A stretch of DNA of 63,566 nucleotides from a virus. Under the pieces are notes generated by a model. The model did not search any database and was not told where the DNA came from. It saw nothing but the letters and a program-made list of their open reading frames with translations. The DNA lies in IMG/VR virus record IMGVR_UViG_3300033064_001031, positions 1 to 63,566 of that record, one strand, 5' to 3'. The position numbers were made by a program, and so were the translations under genes. Of this stretch, positions 1 through 7,247 are shown piece after piece (the first letter of the stretch is position 1; each line of letters opens with the position of its first letter).

Positions 1-1337
1 ACGTCCTGGATGTCATCGCCCAGCTCGAAGTGGATGAACCCGCACGGGGACACCTCGATGACCTGCCCCCACTCCCCCGTGGGGTAGTGGAAGAACGGGA
101 TCGGCAAGGACGCCCGCTTCGGGCGCTTGTCCTGCTTGGTCTTGCCAGGCAGAGCCTTCGCCTTGTCCCGCTGCTTCTGGCTCCGCTCCGCGATGGTCTT
201 GGCACCACCACCGGGACGACGCTCGAACCGCTCGGGCTTGTCGTCACGACGCTCGCGGTCGCTCTTGTACCTGCCGTTGCTGCGTAGCCGCTTGTGACGA
301 CGCTTCTGCCGCATCTTCGCTGGACCGCGCTTCCGCATGTACCGCTTGTGGAAGTACATGTAGGCCCGGCCCTTCTGCTTCCGCTGCCGCTTGGCACCGG
401 GATAGGCCGGGGGATACATCCCCGCCAGGCGGACAGCAGCCGCCGCAAGAGCTGGGTCCATCTCGTCCAGGAAGTCCTCATCCCACTCGCCGTCAGCCGT
501 CATCCCCGGACGACGGTTCGGGGTGATCAGCGAGTCGGTGATGTCCGGCGTCGGGTGGGTCGCCCCACCGTCGTACTGGCCGCCGGGCTTGCCCTTGGTC
601 CGGGCCTTGTCCTCGTGGATGTTCCCGCTGGAGTCGCTGCCGGACTCCCCAGGCGTGTTGAGGACGGTCGGCCCCTTGGTGGGCTTGCTGCGAGACCATG
701 GCGGGGAAGGGAGCCCCTGCGTCGGGTACTTGCCGCTCGATGAGTCGCCCGTGTCCGACTTCGTCGGAGCGGGGGTCTTCACGAACGTCCGGTAGCCACT
801 CAGGTCTTCATCAGACCGGGCGTGCTTGGGGTGATCCCCGCAGGTGCCGCCCCTGGGGTCGGGCTGACCATCCCAGTACGTCGTGATGATGATGGCCGTG
901 CCACGCTCGTTCTTGAAGACGACCTTGAGCCCACCGAGCTGCTTGTCGATCCACTCGATGGCCTCACCATAGTTGGTGTTCCGCTCGAAGCTCGACCACC
1001 CCGGCGACTGCTGGCTCTTCCAGTCGTTGAGCTGCTTGCTCAGGTGCTTCAGTGCGAGCCGAAGGTCTACGACCGTGACACCCCGCTGGTCCATGCGGTA
1101 CTGGGCATGGGGGGAGATCTTCATCGAGCGGAACATGCCGCTGCCCCGCTCAGTCTCCAGGGTGTAGACCTTGGCGGCTTCGGGGTTGGTCAACTTCTGG
1201 CCGTGCTCGACCTTCTCGGCCAGATCCTCACGCAGAGCCGGGCTCCGTACCCGGTCCTCGATGCGCTCCACCACCAGGCAGGGACCTGGCTTGTCCCACA
1301 TCCCTAGTGACGGATTGAGGTCGGCCCTCTTCCCCAT
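1..1337 (-). CDS. Unknown phage protein with DUF4258-like N-terminal segment (3' end beyond window)
   Basis: An open frame runs from an ATG at 1335-1337 through the left edge of the window, giving at least 445 residues without a stop. Near residue 75 the sequence SPHAQYRMDQRGVTVVDLRL matches the His-Ala-Arg-Met-Arg-Gly pattern of DUF4258/BrnT-like small domains, some of which are RNase toxins in other settings. The middle is low-complexity, rich in Gly, Ser, Pro and Thr, and the visible C-terminal part is strongly basic with many Arg-Lys clusters. The start lies 2 bases after the stop of the next upstream gene, which suggests cotranscription. Function is not known. A virion-associated nucleic-acid-binding role would fit the basic tail but is inference. 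Confidence 0.7.
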   Translation of the reverse strand, partial: MGKRADLNPSLGMWDKPGPCLVVERIEDRVRSPALREDLAEKVEHGQKLTNPEAAKVYTLETERGSGMFRSMKISPHAQYRMDQRGVTVVDLRLALKHLSKQLNDWKSQQSPGWSSFERNTNYGEAIEWIDKQLGGLKVVFKNERGTAIIITTYWDGQPDPRGGTCGDHPKHARSDEDLSGYRTFVKTPAPTKSDTGDSSSGKYPTQGLPSPPWSRSKPTKGPTVLNTPGESGSDSSGNIHEDKARTKGKPGGQYDGGATHPTPDITDSLITPNRRPGMTADGEWDEDFLDEMDPALAAAAVRLAGMYPPAYPGAKRQRKQKGRAYMYFHKRYMRKRGPAKMRQKRRHKRLRSNGRYKSDRERRDDKPERFERRPGGGAKTIAERSQKQRDKAKALPGKTKQDKRPKRASLPIPFFHYPTGEWGQVIEVSPCGFIHFELGDDIQD

Positions 1338-1339
1338 CG

Positions 1340-1750
1340 TCAGTCTCCTCGGAGCTGAGCCAACAGGTACCGCACGGTCAGTCGATCCATCGCACGGGCC
1401 TCGCGGGAGCCGTAGCGGAGGCCACCACCACCGAAGGCAGGCGTGACGGCCTCCTCGACCTGATTCTTGTCGTGCAGCGGGAGCCGGGCCTCCAGGAACG
1501 ACTCGCCCATCTTGGCGAGCGCGAGGGAGGTCCGGTCGAGGTCCAGCTCCAGACGCTCCAGCCGACGCGGGGCACCCTGGATGAGGTCGCCTGCGATCTG
1601 ATGGAGGTGCTCACCGTGGTCGGACTGCTCGACGAGCTTGATGGCCCGGTTGACCAGGTGCTTGAGCCGATGGGCCTCAACACGAGCTGACACCACTCCC
1701 TGAGTGATGAGAGCCCATGCTGCTTGGCTGCTCGCGGTCTTGTGGGGCAC
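1340..1750 (-). CDS. Hypothetical helical protein
   Basis: A 136-residue protein that I do not recognise. It is predicted to be mostly helical, with many Leu, Glu and Arg residues in heptad-like spacing through residues 20-95. A Gly-rich turn (GGGGLRYGSREARAMDRL) precedes a last helix. No Cys cluster, signal peptide or membrane segment is seen. It lies directly between the 444-residue gene and the partial gene at the left edge. Its upstream gap carries one copy of the late-promoter-like element about 45 bases before the ATG. The tight 2-base spacing to the next gene supports it being real. Confidence 0.6.
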   Translation of the reverse strand: MPHKTASSQAAWALITQGVVSARVEAHRLKHLVNRAIKLVEQSDHGEHLHQIAGDLIQGAPRRLERLELDLDRTSLALAKMGESFLEARLPLHDKNQVEEAVTPAFGGGGLRYGSREARAMDRLTVRYLLAQLRGD

Positions 1751-1794
1751 GAGAGTCCTCCAGGCAGGCCGGATGCCTCCTACCTGTCGGCCCC

Positions 1795-1809
1795 CATAGG
1801 GAGACTAGC
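1795..1809 (-). promoter_or_regulatory. Late-promoter-like element, copy B
   Basis: On the minus strand this reads GCTAGTCTCCCTATG, one of seven alignable 15-base elements with consensus GNTAGTNNNCCTATR. It lies in the 68-base gap before the 1340-1750 gene, about 45 bases from the ATG. The promoter role is inferred from recurrence and position. Confidence 0.5.
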
Positions 1810-1818
1810 GAACGGCAG

Positions 1819-3153
1819 TCAGACCCCGGCCAGCTTGTTGCGGATCTGCTCCGCGACCTTCTCGGACTCCTTGGCGCAGATGGCGTCGATGGCCTCGGGC
1901 CAGTCACCGTAGAAGTCCACGGCTTCCTGCACTCGCTTCTGCCAGTTGCGGCGGATGTTCCAGCCGTCCAGCACCTCGGCGATCTCCTGGTCCTCGGTCA
2001 GCACCGGGGGCTTGCGGTTGACCTGCCCGGCCACCGCTGCACCGGGCAGCAGGTCGGCCAGGTCGTCGCCGGAGATGGCCTCGTCCACGTCGCCGGTCGC
2101 ACCCCCCTGACGGATCTCGTCGATGCCGACGTTGCCCTCGCGCGGTACCTGCGTGGTCTGGCGAGCACGCACGGCCTGGGGCTCATGCGTGTGCATCGGG
2201 TCCTCGATGACCTGAGCACCCGGACGGGCCATGGCGACCGGCTTGCCGACCTGGACGGGCTGCTTGCCCGCGACCTTGGTGACGTTGGTGCCCTCCTTGA
2301 TCTCGCCCGCGATGCCCTCGCTGCCGACCACGGCTCCATCAGAGAACTTGTACTCGCCCACGACCTTGCCGCCGCTGTCGTCCTCGATGAGGGCGTACTT
2401 CCCGCCCTTGCCGACCCTGCGGCCACCGGAGTCCGGGGCGTCGTGACGCTCCCCGCCCATCTCTGCCCGCGTCTTGCGGGGGTCACGAGCCTCCAGCTCA
2501 GCGGTCTTACGGGCGATGTTCGCCTGGTTGATGGCGTTGGCACGAGCGACGCTGGCCTGCTCTGCGGGGTTGGCCTGCGCCTGCTGACCGGAGCTGTGAA
2601 CCGGCCGGGCCGTCATGTAGGTCTGCTCGGCGTGCTCCATCAGGGCCGCCTCGACCTCCGGGTCCACGTCGTCAGCGTTCTGCGGGGGCGGGGCATCCGG
2701 GTTCGAGTCGGACGCCTGGGAGATGCCGATGCTCGTCTTGCGGTCGCGTCGCTGCTGACGCAGGGCCTCCAGCCGATCCGTGTTGCCAGCCGCAGCCGCC
2801 TCGCGGATCTGCTTCTGCTCCGTCATCGTCCCGACGACCGCCTCCTCCTCGGAGGCCTCGTCCATCGTGAACTTGTCGCCGCGCTCGCGGGCCTCGGGGG
2901 TCGCGTGACTGACCTCCACCCCGGCGGGCTTGCTCTTGTAGGTCGTCGTCTGGTCGGCCACAGGCACGAACCAGTCGCCGAGCAAGCCCTGGAGCTGCGG
3001 GACGCCGTACTCCATCCCGCTGTAGCGGACCGTGGCACCGTCGTAGTCGAACTCGTCGTTCGCCAGGATGTCGGTCTCGTACCTGCCGAGGTGGATCTTG
3101 TTCGTTGCCCGGTAGGACCGGAACTCGCCACGCTTGAAAGCTGCTGCACCCAT
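1819..3153 (-). CDS. Unknown, probably virion-associated protein
   Basis: A 444-residue protein without a family I can name. The N-terminal 75 residues look globular (aromatic-rich, with YRATNKIHLGRYETDILAND). Residues about 85-240 are charged and Gln/Ala-rich, probably helical or coiled coil. A small beta-rich segment follows (GGKYALIEDDSGGKVVGEYK). The C-terminal 60 residues form a compact helical unit with several Trp. The start has upstream GGAGGAACG for ribosome binding. It follows the capsid region at some distance and is placed among unknown genes, so a structural role is only a guess. No catalytic motif was seen. Confidence 0.65.
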   Translation of the reverse strand: MGAAAFKRGEFRSYRATNKIHLGRYETDILANDEFDYDGATVRYSGMEYGVPQLQGLLGDWFVPVADQTTTYKSKPAGVEVSHATPEARERGDKFTMDEASEEEAVVGTMTEQKQIREAAAAGNTDRLEALRQQRRDRKTSIGISQASDSNPDAPPPQNADDVDPEVEAALMEHAEQTYMTARPVHSSGQQAQANPAEQASVARANAINQANIARKTAELEARDPRKTRAEMGGERHDAPDSGGRRVGKGGKYALIEDDSGGKVVGEYKFSDGAVVGSEGIAGEIKEGTNVTKVAGKQPVQVGKPVAMARPGAQVIEDPMHTHEPQAVRARQTTQVPREGNVGIDEIRQGGATGDVDEAISGDDLADLLPGAAVAGQVNRKPPVLTEDQEIAEVLDGWNIRRNWQKRVQEAVDFYGDWPEAIDAICAKESEKVAEQIRNKLAGV

Positions 3154-3179
3154 CGACGTTCCTCCGTCAGGAAGTGAGG

Positions 3180-3193
3180 CCCCGTGAACGGGG
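3180..3193 (-). terminator. Short GC hairpin between two minus-strand genes
   Basis: CCCCG-TGAA-CGGGG is a perfect 5-bp stem with a tetraloop in the 77-base gap between the stop at 3231 and the start at 3153. It lacks a long T-tract, so it may be a weak terminator or an mRNA-end stabiliser. Confidence 0.35.
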
Positions 3194-3230
3194 GGTAGAA
3201 GTTCAGCACCCTACCCACACGAGGCCCTGA

Positions 3231-3497
3231 TCATCCCGAGGTTGAAATTGCTCTACCCGCACTGGCAGCGTTGGCCACCAAAGATGCGGCAATCAGATCT
3301 CGAAGCACCGGCAGGTAGGCCTTGCGAACCGGCACCCGCTCCACGATCACGGCGCGGTCTTCCGTGGCTGAGTACACCAGGAACTCCAGCAGGCAGGTGC
3401 TACCGCTCTCCTGGACTCTGAAGGCGTTGGTGAACACTCCGAAGGCCCTCGAAGGGTCAACCACGACCTCACTGGCGACATGATGTAGTCCGGCCAT
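3231..3497 (-). CDS. Small protein, possibly DUF3467-like
   Basis: Starting at the ATG at 3497 gives 88 residues. The frame stays open upstream to 3572, but the longer form would run into the promoter region of the divergent Nudix gene, so the shorter start is preferred. The core has alternating beta strands followed by a helix (TCLLEFLVYSATEDRAVIVERVPVRK split by short loops), resembling the DUF3467 family pattern of a small alpha/beta domain. No function is established for such proteins. It is divergent from the Nudix gene. Confidence in a coding role is moderate and in the family low. Confidence 0.5.
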   Translation of the reverse strand: MAGLHHVASEVVVDPSRAFGVFTNAFRVQESGSTCLLEFLVYSATEDRAVIVERVPVRKAYLPVLRDLIAASLVANAASAGRAISTSG

Positions 3498-3554
3498 GGT
3501 GACCTGTACCCGCGAACGGAACCTGTTCGCGCACGCTCCAGATACCCGGTGGGC

Positions 3555-3581
3555 TCGACCCACGAACCCCACGGGTAGCGT
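3555..3581 (+). promoter_or_regulatory. Possible promoter for the Nudix gene
   Basis: TCGACC and TAGCGT (a TANNNT-type -10) are separated by 15 bases, with the ATG at 3614 about 33 bases downstream of the -10. The spacing is short of the usual 16-18, so support is weak, but it favours the 3614 start over the earlier in-frame ATG at 3587. Confidence 0.25.
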
Positions 3582-3613
3582 CTGACATGAGCCATCCCCA
3601 TCGAGGCAGCCCG

Positions 3614-4033
3614 ATGAAGAAGTACGTCGTCGCCTTCCTGTTCGACATGACCCGCACCCGTGTCGCCCTCGTGCAGAAGAACAAGCCCGACTGGCAGAGG
3701 GGCCTGTGGAACGGCATCGGTGGCAAGCTGGAGGAAGGGGAGGACTGGCTCGACTGCGTGAGCAGGGAGTTCCGGGAGGAGGCGGGCGTGGACCTGCCCC
3801 CGGACACGTGGGAGCACACCGTCACGCTGCACAACCAGTGGTTCGAGTGCCGGTTCTACCGGGGCTTCTCAGACGCCGTGATCGACGTGCGGACGATGGA
3901 GACGGAGAAGATCGCGGTGTTCCCGACCATCATGGTCCCGAAGCTGGCGACCATCCCGAACCTCTCGTGGCTCGTGCCCTTGCAGCTCGATGCCGGGCTC
4001 CACTTCCCCATCGCCCCCATCATGGACGGCTGA
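3614..4033 (+). CDS. Nudix hydrolase
   Basis: The protein hydrolyses nucleoside diphosphates linked to another moiety, typically oxidised dNTPs or related signalling nucleotides. The full Nudix box GX5EX7REUXEEXGU is present at about residues 36-58 as GKLEEGEDWLDCVS followed by REFREEAGV, so all metal-binding glutamates are retained. The 139-residue length is normal for a single-domain Nudix enzyme. I chose the ATG at 3614 because GAGG precedes it at proper spacing and the strand KKYVVAFLF starts the fold; an ATG at 3587 would add 9 residues. It is one of only two plus-strand genes. The substrate cannot be read from the sequence. Confidence 0.9.
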   Translation: MKKYVVAFLFDMTRTRVALVQKNKPDWQRGLWNGIGGKLEEGEDWLDCVSREFREEAGVDLPPDTWEHTVTLHNQWFECRFYRGFSDAVIDVRTMETEKIAVFPTIMVPKLATIPNLSWLVPLQLDAGLHFPIAPIMDG

Positions 4034-4306
4034 GGCAGGAGCCCCAAACGACGAAGCCCACCGGCCCCGAAGGACTACGGCAGGCTCGTTGTTGATCGTT
4101 TGCGCCTTCGGTTTCCCGCTCGCGCTTCCGGTCTCCCTCCCACCCTTGCTCGCTTTCGCGTCTGGGGGTAGCCCGCTTCCGTCCCCCGCTCTCACGGGGT
4201 TCTTCTGCGAGTCGAGTCAGATGAAGGTGATGGTCCCTTCTTCTCGACGTGGGTTCGGGTCGGCTTGTTTCATCCGCCCAGGAATTGGCTCTGTCGCCTC
4301 TCCCCT

Positions 4307-4327
4307 GACACCCCGACAGAGGGTGTC
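4307..4327 (+). terminator. Hairpin downstream of the Nudix gene
   Basis: A perfect 7-bp inverted repeat (GACACCC, 7-base loop, GGGTGTC). It lies 270 bases past the Nudix stop, so a terminator role is tentative. Confidence 0.3.
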
Positions 4328-4547
4328 CCATCGTTGAGGTCGGTAGCTCACCGGCCCCTACTCTGACTCTCGCTCCTGGGTGCTTGCCCGCTCGCTGCTG
4401 TCAGAGGTTCCGCAAGGTTTCCCCGTTGGAACAACGACCGGAGTGACTGCTCCGGCCTTCCCTCATGGCGGGGTGGGCGGTGTCTGCCGCCTATCCTCTC
4501 CCGAGGGGCCTCCAGGGTCTCCCCTGTCAGCGAGGCGAGTTGTACTC

Positions 4548-4565
4548 GACCCCCCCTCGGGGGTC
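4548..4565 (-). terminator. Hairpin downstream of the lipoprotein gene
   Basis: GACCCCC, 4-base loop, GGGGGTC: a 7-bp stem located 43 bases after the second stop (4609) of the lipoprotein frame on the minus strand. Its arms resemble those of the two hairpins downstream of the capsid gene. Confidence 0.45.
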
Positions 4566-4608
4566 AAGCGGCGGATTCACTTTTCTCGATCTTTCCTGCG
4601 GGGCGGAC

Positions 4609-4983
4609 CTACTCGCAGTTGTCAGGGGCTTCCGTGCCGTTCGCCACGCCGGAACAGTTCTCGTCGCCGGACCCCGGTTCGCAGATCTCGTCGGCGTCGG
4701 GGTTGTACTCCGGGCTGGTGTCGTCGCAGTCGCACCCCACCGTGCCCTCGCCGTCCTGGCAGGCGTCCCAGCAGTCCCCGTCCTGGTCGAGAGAATCCGG
4801 CACGCACTCAGGCTCGGTGGTGTCATCGTCGTCCGCAGGGACGTAGGCCTAGTCGTCGTCGTCCCAGTAGACGACCATCTGGCCGTCGTCGCTCATGGTG
4901 TCCAGCAGGATGCCGCTGGTGGGGTAGCAGCCCGCCATGAGCAGGGTGATGAGGGCAAGGATGAGTAGTCGTGCGGTCGTCAT
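4609..4983 (-). CDS. MopE-type lipoprotein interrupted by one in-frame amber codon
   Basis: The ATG at 4983 has a strong AGGAG site upstream. Residues 1-18 form a signal peptide (Leu/Ile/Ala-rich) ending LLMAG before Cys19, a lipobox, so export and lipidation are predicted. After 44 codons, ending YWDDDD, a TAG occurs at 4849-4851. The same frame then continues for 79 codons: an Asp-rich linker (PADDDDTTEPEC), DQDGDC, and a CDCDDTSPEYNPDADEIC stretch typical of MopE/calcium-binding Cys-Asp repeats, ending at a TAG at 4609. Both halves share the acidic linker style, so they are one ancestral gene. TAG ends many other genes here (portal, sliding clamp, reductase), so it is not globally recoded. 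Readthrough, a host suppressor or a nonsense mutation are all possible. A separate GTG start at 4803 lacks a good ribosome site. Confidence 0.65.
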
Positions 4984-5044
4984 GGTCGCTTTCTCCTGAG
5001 AGGGCTTCTCGCTCTCTGCCTCTACTACTGACGAGATCCGGGTT

Positions 5045-5080
5045 CTGAGCCCCGAATCGATCTTTTGTTCATGGGCTCAG
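5045..5080. repeat. 8-bp inverted repeat around AT-rich loop
   Basis: CTGAGCCC and GGGCTCAG flank a 20-base AT-rich loop upstream of the lipoprotein ATG (4983). It may be an operator or part of a promoter; no known binding site is recognised. Confidence 0.35.
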
Positions 5081-5257
5081 AAATGACTGGCTGGCAGTAG
5101 TTGATATGCAGGCGGGACACATCACCCCGCCACCGAGACGGCGCTGAAGCCGCGAAGGAGTCTGGATGGAGCTGAACTGACTGCTGACACGATTCCGTCT
5201 CATGCGAGGCCGCTGGGTGCGAACCACCTGGCGGCCTTGCTGCGTCTGGCCCAAACG

Positions 5258-5295
5258 ACTCGACCCCCGGAAGCCGAAGCCGCCGGGGGTCGAGT
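5258..5295 (-). terminator. Strong 13-bp hairpin downstream of the capsid gene (second of two)
   Basis: A perfect 13-bp stem (ACTCGACCCCCGG and its complement) with a 12-base loop. Together with the stem at 5360-5393 it forms a tandem pair after the major capsid gene, as expected where a very abundant transcript must end. Confidence 0.6.
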
Positions 5296-5359
5296 GGATT
5301 TCGTCAGGTCACCTCCCCGGAGGGAGGGCCGTCCTACTGAGAGCACCACCCCAGAACGA

Positions 5360-5393
5360 CAAGACCCCCGCCAGTCGCCCGGCGGGGGTCTTG
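5360..5393 (-). terminator. Strong 13-bp hairpin downstream of the capsid gene (first of two)
   Basis: A perfect 13-bp stem (CAAGACCCCCGCC and its complement), 8-base loop, 43 bases after the capsid stop codon. A T-rich but not pure T-tract follows on the minus strand (TTGTCGTTCT). Confidence 0.7.
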
Positions 5394-5435
5394 AAGTAGT
5401 CAGCCAGCTTCGAGAAGCCTAGCCGCTACGCGGGG

Positions 5436-6308
5436 TTACCGCGTGACGGTGAGGCGAGCCAGGCCGCGCGGGTTGTACGCGCCCAGGCCGAGGTTCTCAA
5501 AGATCGAGAAGCCGATCATCCGCCGCTTCGGGTCGTCCGCCGAGAGGACCGTCAGCTCGGTGCGGACCGGAATCCGACCGAACATCTCGGGCTCGCAGCA
5601 GAGGTAGACCGTGCCGTTCGGGACCAGGCGCGACGTGACCACGTTGGCCCCGTAGATCACGCCCTGGAGGCCCGTCTTCAGCAGGGTGGCCTGCGACTCG
5701 ATGTCCAGGATGTCGCGGCCGAACTTGCGGATGTCCGCGTAGTCCCGCGCGTTCATGTAGATGCGGGCGACCCGGAGGTCGTGCCGCTCGATGAGCGCGA
5801 AGGCATCGGCCAGCACCGCACCGGAGATCGGGGCGATGACGGGGATGTCGGCGTTGAGCTGACCGGGCAGGGAGTCGAAGCCCGCCGTGGCCACGGAGTC
5901 GAGGACCGCGAAGACACGCTCGTCCTCGGCCGCCTGGATCTGGGCACGGCCCAAGTCCTGCGACCGCTCGATCAGGTCGAAGCGACGCTCCTTGATCTGG
6001 GTGAGGGGGATCTCCGGGTTCGAGGCGATCTCGAACAGGGGGAAGATCACGCGCCGGGGCTTGGTGACGGCCAGGATGTTCTGGCCTTCCTCGCCCACGA
6101 CGTAGGCCGTGACATCCGGGTCCTTGTCGTAGATCGGAAGCGCACCGTCCGGGAGCTGCTCGACCAGGAAGGTCTTGCGGCCCACCGCCGCGTAGTCACG
6201 GCGGGTTCGGAGGGGCTGGGTCATGGAGGCGGCGAGCTTGGCACGACCCTGGGGGGTCTTGATGTACTCGCCGATGATCTTCTGCTTGACAGCGTTGGTG
6301 ACGCTCAT
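5436..6308 (-). CDS. Major capsid protein, HK97-fold type
   Basis: A 290-residue protein with the hallmarks of phage major capsid proteins. An N-terminal arm (residues 1-35) precedes a strand-rich E-loop-like region. A helix-rich spine (about 85-130, with FEIASNPEIPLTQIKERR then DLIERSQDLGRAQIQ) follows. The A-domain is in the middle (about 145-250). The C-terminus, MIGFSIFENLGLGAYNPRG, matches the 'E-nlG...nprg' ending common in this fold. It forms the icosahedral shell. It is last in the order portal, protease, scaffold, capsid, as in T4, and is followed by two strong terminators, as expected for a highly expressed gene. The ATG has GGAAC upstream and a 25-base spacer to the preceding gene. 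I see no LxE-type cleavage site, so the processing point is unknown. Confidence 0.82.
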   Translation of the reverse strand: MSVTNAVKQKIIGEYIKTPQGRAKLAASMTQPLRTRRDYAAVGRKTFLVEQLPDGALPIYDKDPDVTAYVVGEEGQNILAVTKPRRVIFPLFEIASNPEIPLTQIKERRFDLIERSQDLGRAQIQAAEDERVFAVLDSVATAGFDSLPGQLNADIPVIAPISGAVLADAFALIERHDLRVARIYMNARDYADIRKFGRDILDIESQATLLKTGLQGVIYGANVVTSRLVPNGTVYLCCEPEMFGRIPVRTELTVLSADDPKRRMIGFSIFENLGLGAYNPRGLARLTVTR

Positions 6309-6333
6309 GGCTTGTTCCTTTCAGACCTGTGGG

Positions 6334-7023
6334 TCAGATGCGCTGGTCGTAGACCAGGTCGCCCTGGGTTGCGTCGGGGACCATCTTCACGACGCCGATG
6401 GAGGTCGGGATCGCCAGAGAGCCGGTGGCGGTGATGACCGTGGCGGCCAGGGCGTTGAAGCCGAGGGTCATGTCCAGGGCCTCCCACGTCTGCTCCGACG
6501 TGGTGACCGCGTAGTCGGCGATGATGGCGTTGGTCAGGTAGCCGTTCCGGCTGGCGAACAGGTCCTGGCCGACGTTGTAGGCGGTCAGGGCGTTGCCCGC
6601 GTTGCCTGCGGTCAGGACCTTGTCCTCGAACAGGGTGTTCCCGAAGGAGCCCTGGCCCGAGCAGTAGGGACCCTTGCCGGAAGCCGTGCCGGGGGTGTTC
6701 TCGAAGGCGTTGCCGTTCGCGGAGTTGATGAAGACCCCGAGGATGGCGACGTTCGCCGTACCGACCGCTGCCGGTCCGCCGATGAAGTTGCTGCCGCCAC
6801 CCACGTCACCGCGAGCGAAGCAGACCGAGCCGCTCAGGACGCCCGTGAGCGTCTGATCGACCTGGGCCGTGATGGTCGCCGCGACGACGACCTGGGGGGG
6901 GTTGGTCTGGGTGAACGAGTCATCCGTGAGCACGCCGATGCTGTTCGCGATTCCGAGGTTCAGAATGCGAAGGGCGCTGCTCGACTCCGTCCATCCACCG
7001 CTGGCCTGTCCAAGCAAGGGCAT
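6334..7023 (-). CDS. Capsid-accessory or decoration protein candidate
   Basis: A 229-residue protein rich in Ala, Gly, Thr, Val and Asn, with a beta-sandwich-like alternation and few charged residues, typical of capsid decoration or minor head proteins. The ATG at 7023 is preferred because GGAG-TGGAGG lies just upstream; a GTG four codons earlier overlaps that ribosome site. It sits immediately before the major capsid gene with 25 bases between them, so the two probably share a transcript. Cys residues at about 75 and 125 are not arranged as a metal site. The decoration role is inferred from position and composition; it could also be a second shell component. Confidence 0.5.
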   Translation of the reverse strand: MPLLGQASGGWTESSSALRILNLGIANSIGVLTDDSFTQTNPPQVVVAATITAQVDQTLTGVLSGSVCFARGDVGGGSNFIGGPAAVGTANVAILGVFINSANGNAFENTPGTASGKGPYCSGQGSFGNTLFEDKVLTAGNAGNALTAYNVGQDLFASRNGYLTNAIIADYAVTTSEQTWEALDMTLGFNALAATVITATGSLAIPTSIGVVKMVPDATQGDLVYDQRI

Positions 7024-7195
7024 GAAAGCCTCCACTCCCTGTCAGGGGATTTGGTGTCTGGTGACCTCACCCAGTTACGTCGGGTTCGGTCCGGTTCGGC
7101 CACTCCAGCCCGGACGGATGGAGGAGGCCTTCGTCTATATGTGGAGGGCTATCGGATGAATAGTGAGGGTTTCGGAACGAATCCCCCCAAGCCAC

Positions 7196-7226
7196 AAGCC
7201 CGGCCCCGGATTTCGGGGCCGGGCTT
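7196..7226 (-). terminator. 13-bp hairpin after the scaffold candidate gene
   Basis: A perfect 13-bp stem (AAGCCCGGCCCCG and its complement) with a 5-base loop, 22 bases after the stop at 7248. It probably partially ends the scaffold transcript, separating its level from that of the capsid genes. Confidence 0.65.
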
Positions 7227-7247
7227 GGGATAGTTCTCAGCGGTTGC

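Larger units (their letters stand above)
4034..4608. other. Non-coding interval after the Nudix gene
   Basis: I see no convincing gene in these 575 bases. Longer plus-strand frames here are Arg/Ser/Pro-rich and look like composition artefacts. Two hairpins stand out: GACACCC/GGGTGTC at 4307-4327 and GACCCCC/GGGGGTC at 4548-4565. No tRNA could be folded by eye. The region is convergent, lying between the ends of the Nudix gene and of the lipoprotein gene, so it probably holds terminators for both and perhaps a small RNA. Confidence 0.5.
4984..5435. other. Non-coding interval between capsid and lipoprotein genes, rich in hairpins
   Basis: No gene is supported in these 452 bases. Three inverted repeats are evident: CTGAGCCC/GGGCTCAG at 5045-5080 enclosing an AT-rich loop, a 13-bp stem at 5258-5295 and a 13-bp stem at 5360-5393. 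The AT-rich stretch near 5055-5110 could hold the lipoprotein promoter. A 61-codon minus-strand frame at 5069-5254 is Arg/Ser/Gln-rich without a plausible start and is not called. Confidence 0.5.

Noticed and set aside
1717-3177. Long plus-strand open frame (486 codons), and similar ones at 15020-16816 and 23740-26295
   Set aside because: They lie opposite well-supported minus-strand genes, are dominated by Leu, Arg, Gly and Val with no domain pattern, and arise from the strong third-position GC bias.
4849-4851. Genome-wide recoding of TAG to an amino acid
   Set aside because: TAG ends the portal, sliding clamp, reductase and several other genes at the expected lengths.
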